The notes below the pieces were generated by a model that was not told where the DNA came from, did not search any database, and saw nothing but the letters and a program-made list of their open reading frames with translations. The position numbers and the translations under genes were made by a program. DNA of 5,600 nucleotides from NCBI GenBank assembly GCA_023441845.1, contig JAEZNF010000210.1:1-5600 (forward strand), given 5' to 3'. This document shows, one piece after another, positions 5,559 through 5,600 of the stretch; position 1 is the stretch's first letter, and each line of letters begins with the position of its first letter. This DNA is from Bacillota bacterium (lineage in GTDB: Bacteria; Bacillota; Clostridia; Acetivibrionales; DSM-2933).

Positions 5559-5600
5559 ATGTTTTTAGAAATTATGAAACGATAAGATCCTGTTTAAATC

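Overview
The window looks like chromosomal DNA of an anaerobic, spore-forming Firmicute of the class Clostridia. The evidence is the AT-rich composition with very AT-rich intergenic stretches, strong AAGGAG-type ribosome sites, a KimA-type APC permease, an AgrB/AgrD quorum-sensing pair of clostridial type and a small hydrophobic protein behind a promoter that resembles a sporulation promoter. The assignment rests on gene content and composition only; the species cannot be named.

Layout. Bases 1-1124 (minus) hold the N-terminal 374 codons of a KimA/YdaO-like permease that runs off the left edge. A 475-base gap follows. A 35-residue membrane peptide is at 1600-1707 (plus), ending in a clear intrinsic terminator at 1791-1834. 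Two minus-strand genes form a small operon read right to left: a 52-residue unknown protein (2857-2699), then an E1-like ThiF/MoeB/HesA adenylyltransferase (2684-1875). A very AT-rich divergent intergenic region and a roughly 250-base leader precede a compact plus-strand operon. That operon encodes a radical SAM/SPASM enzyme (3437-4537), the AgrB peptidase (4552-5163) and an AgrD autoinducer precursor (5185-5340), and a strong terminator at 5524-5558 closes it.

How the genes fit together. AgrB is known to cut AgrD behind the ring segment and to form a cyclic thiolactone autoinducing peptide. A radical SAM/SPASM maturase as the first gene of the same transcription unit suggests that the autoinducer precursor, whose predicted ring is CFIWSW, receives a further carbon-centred modification such as a crosslink, an epimerisation or a thioether. 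This modified-autoinducer operon is the most interesting element in the window. No AgrC/AgrA receptor pair is visible before the terminator or in the 42 bases after it. The 52-residue protein paired with an E1-like enzyme is a second, weaker candidate for peptide or carrier-protein chemistry.
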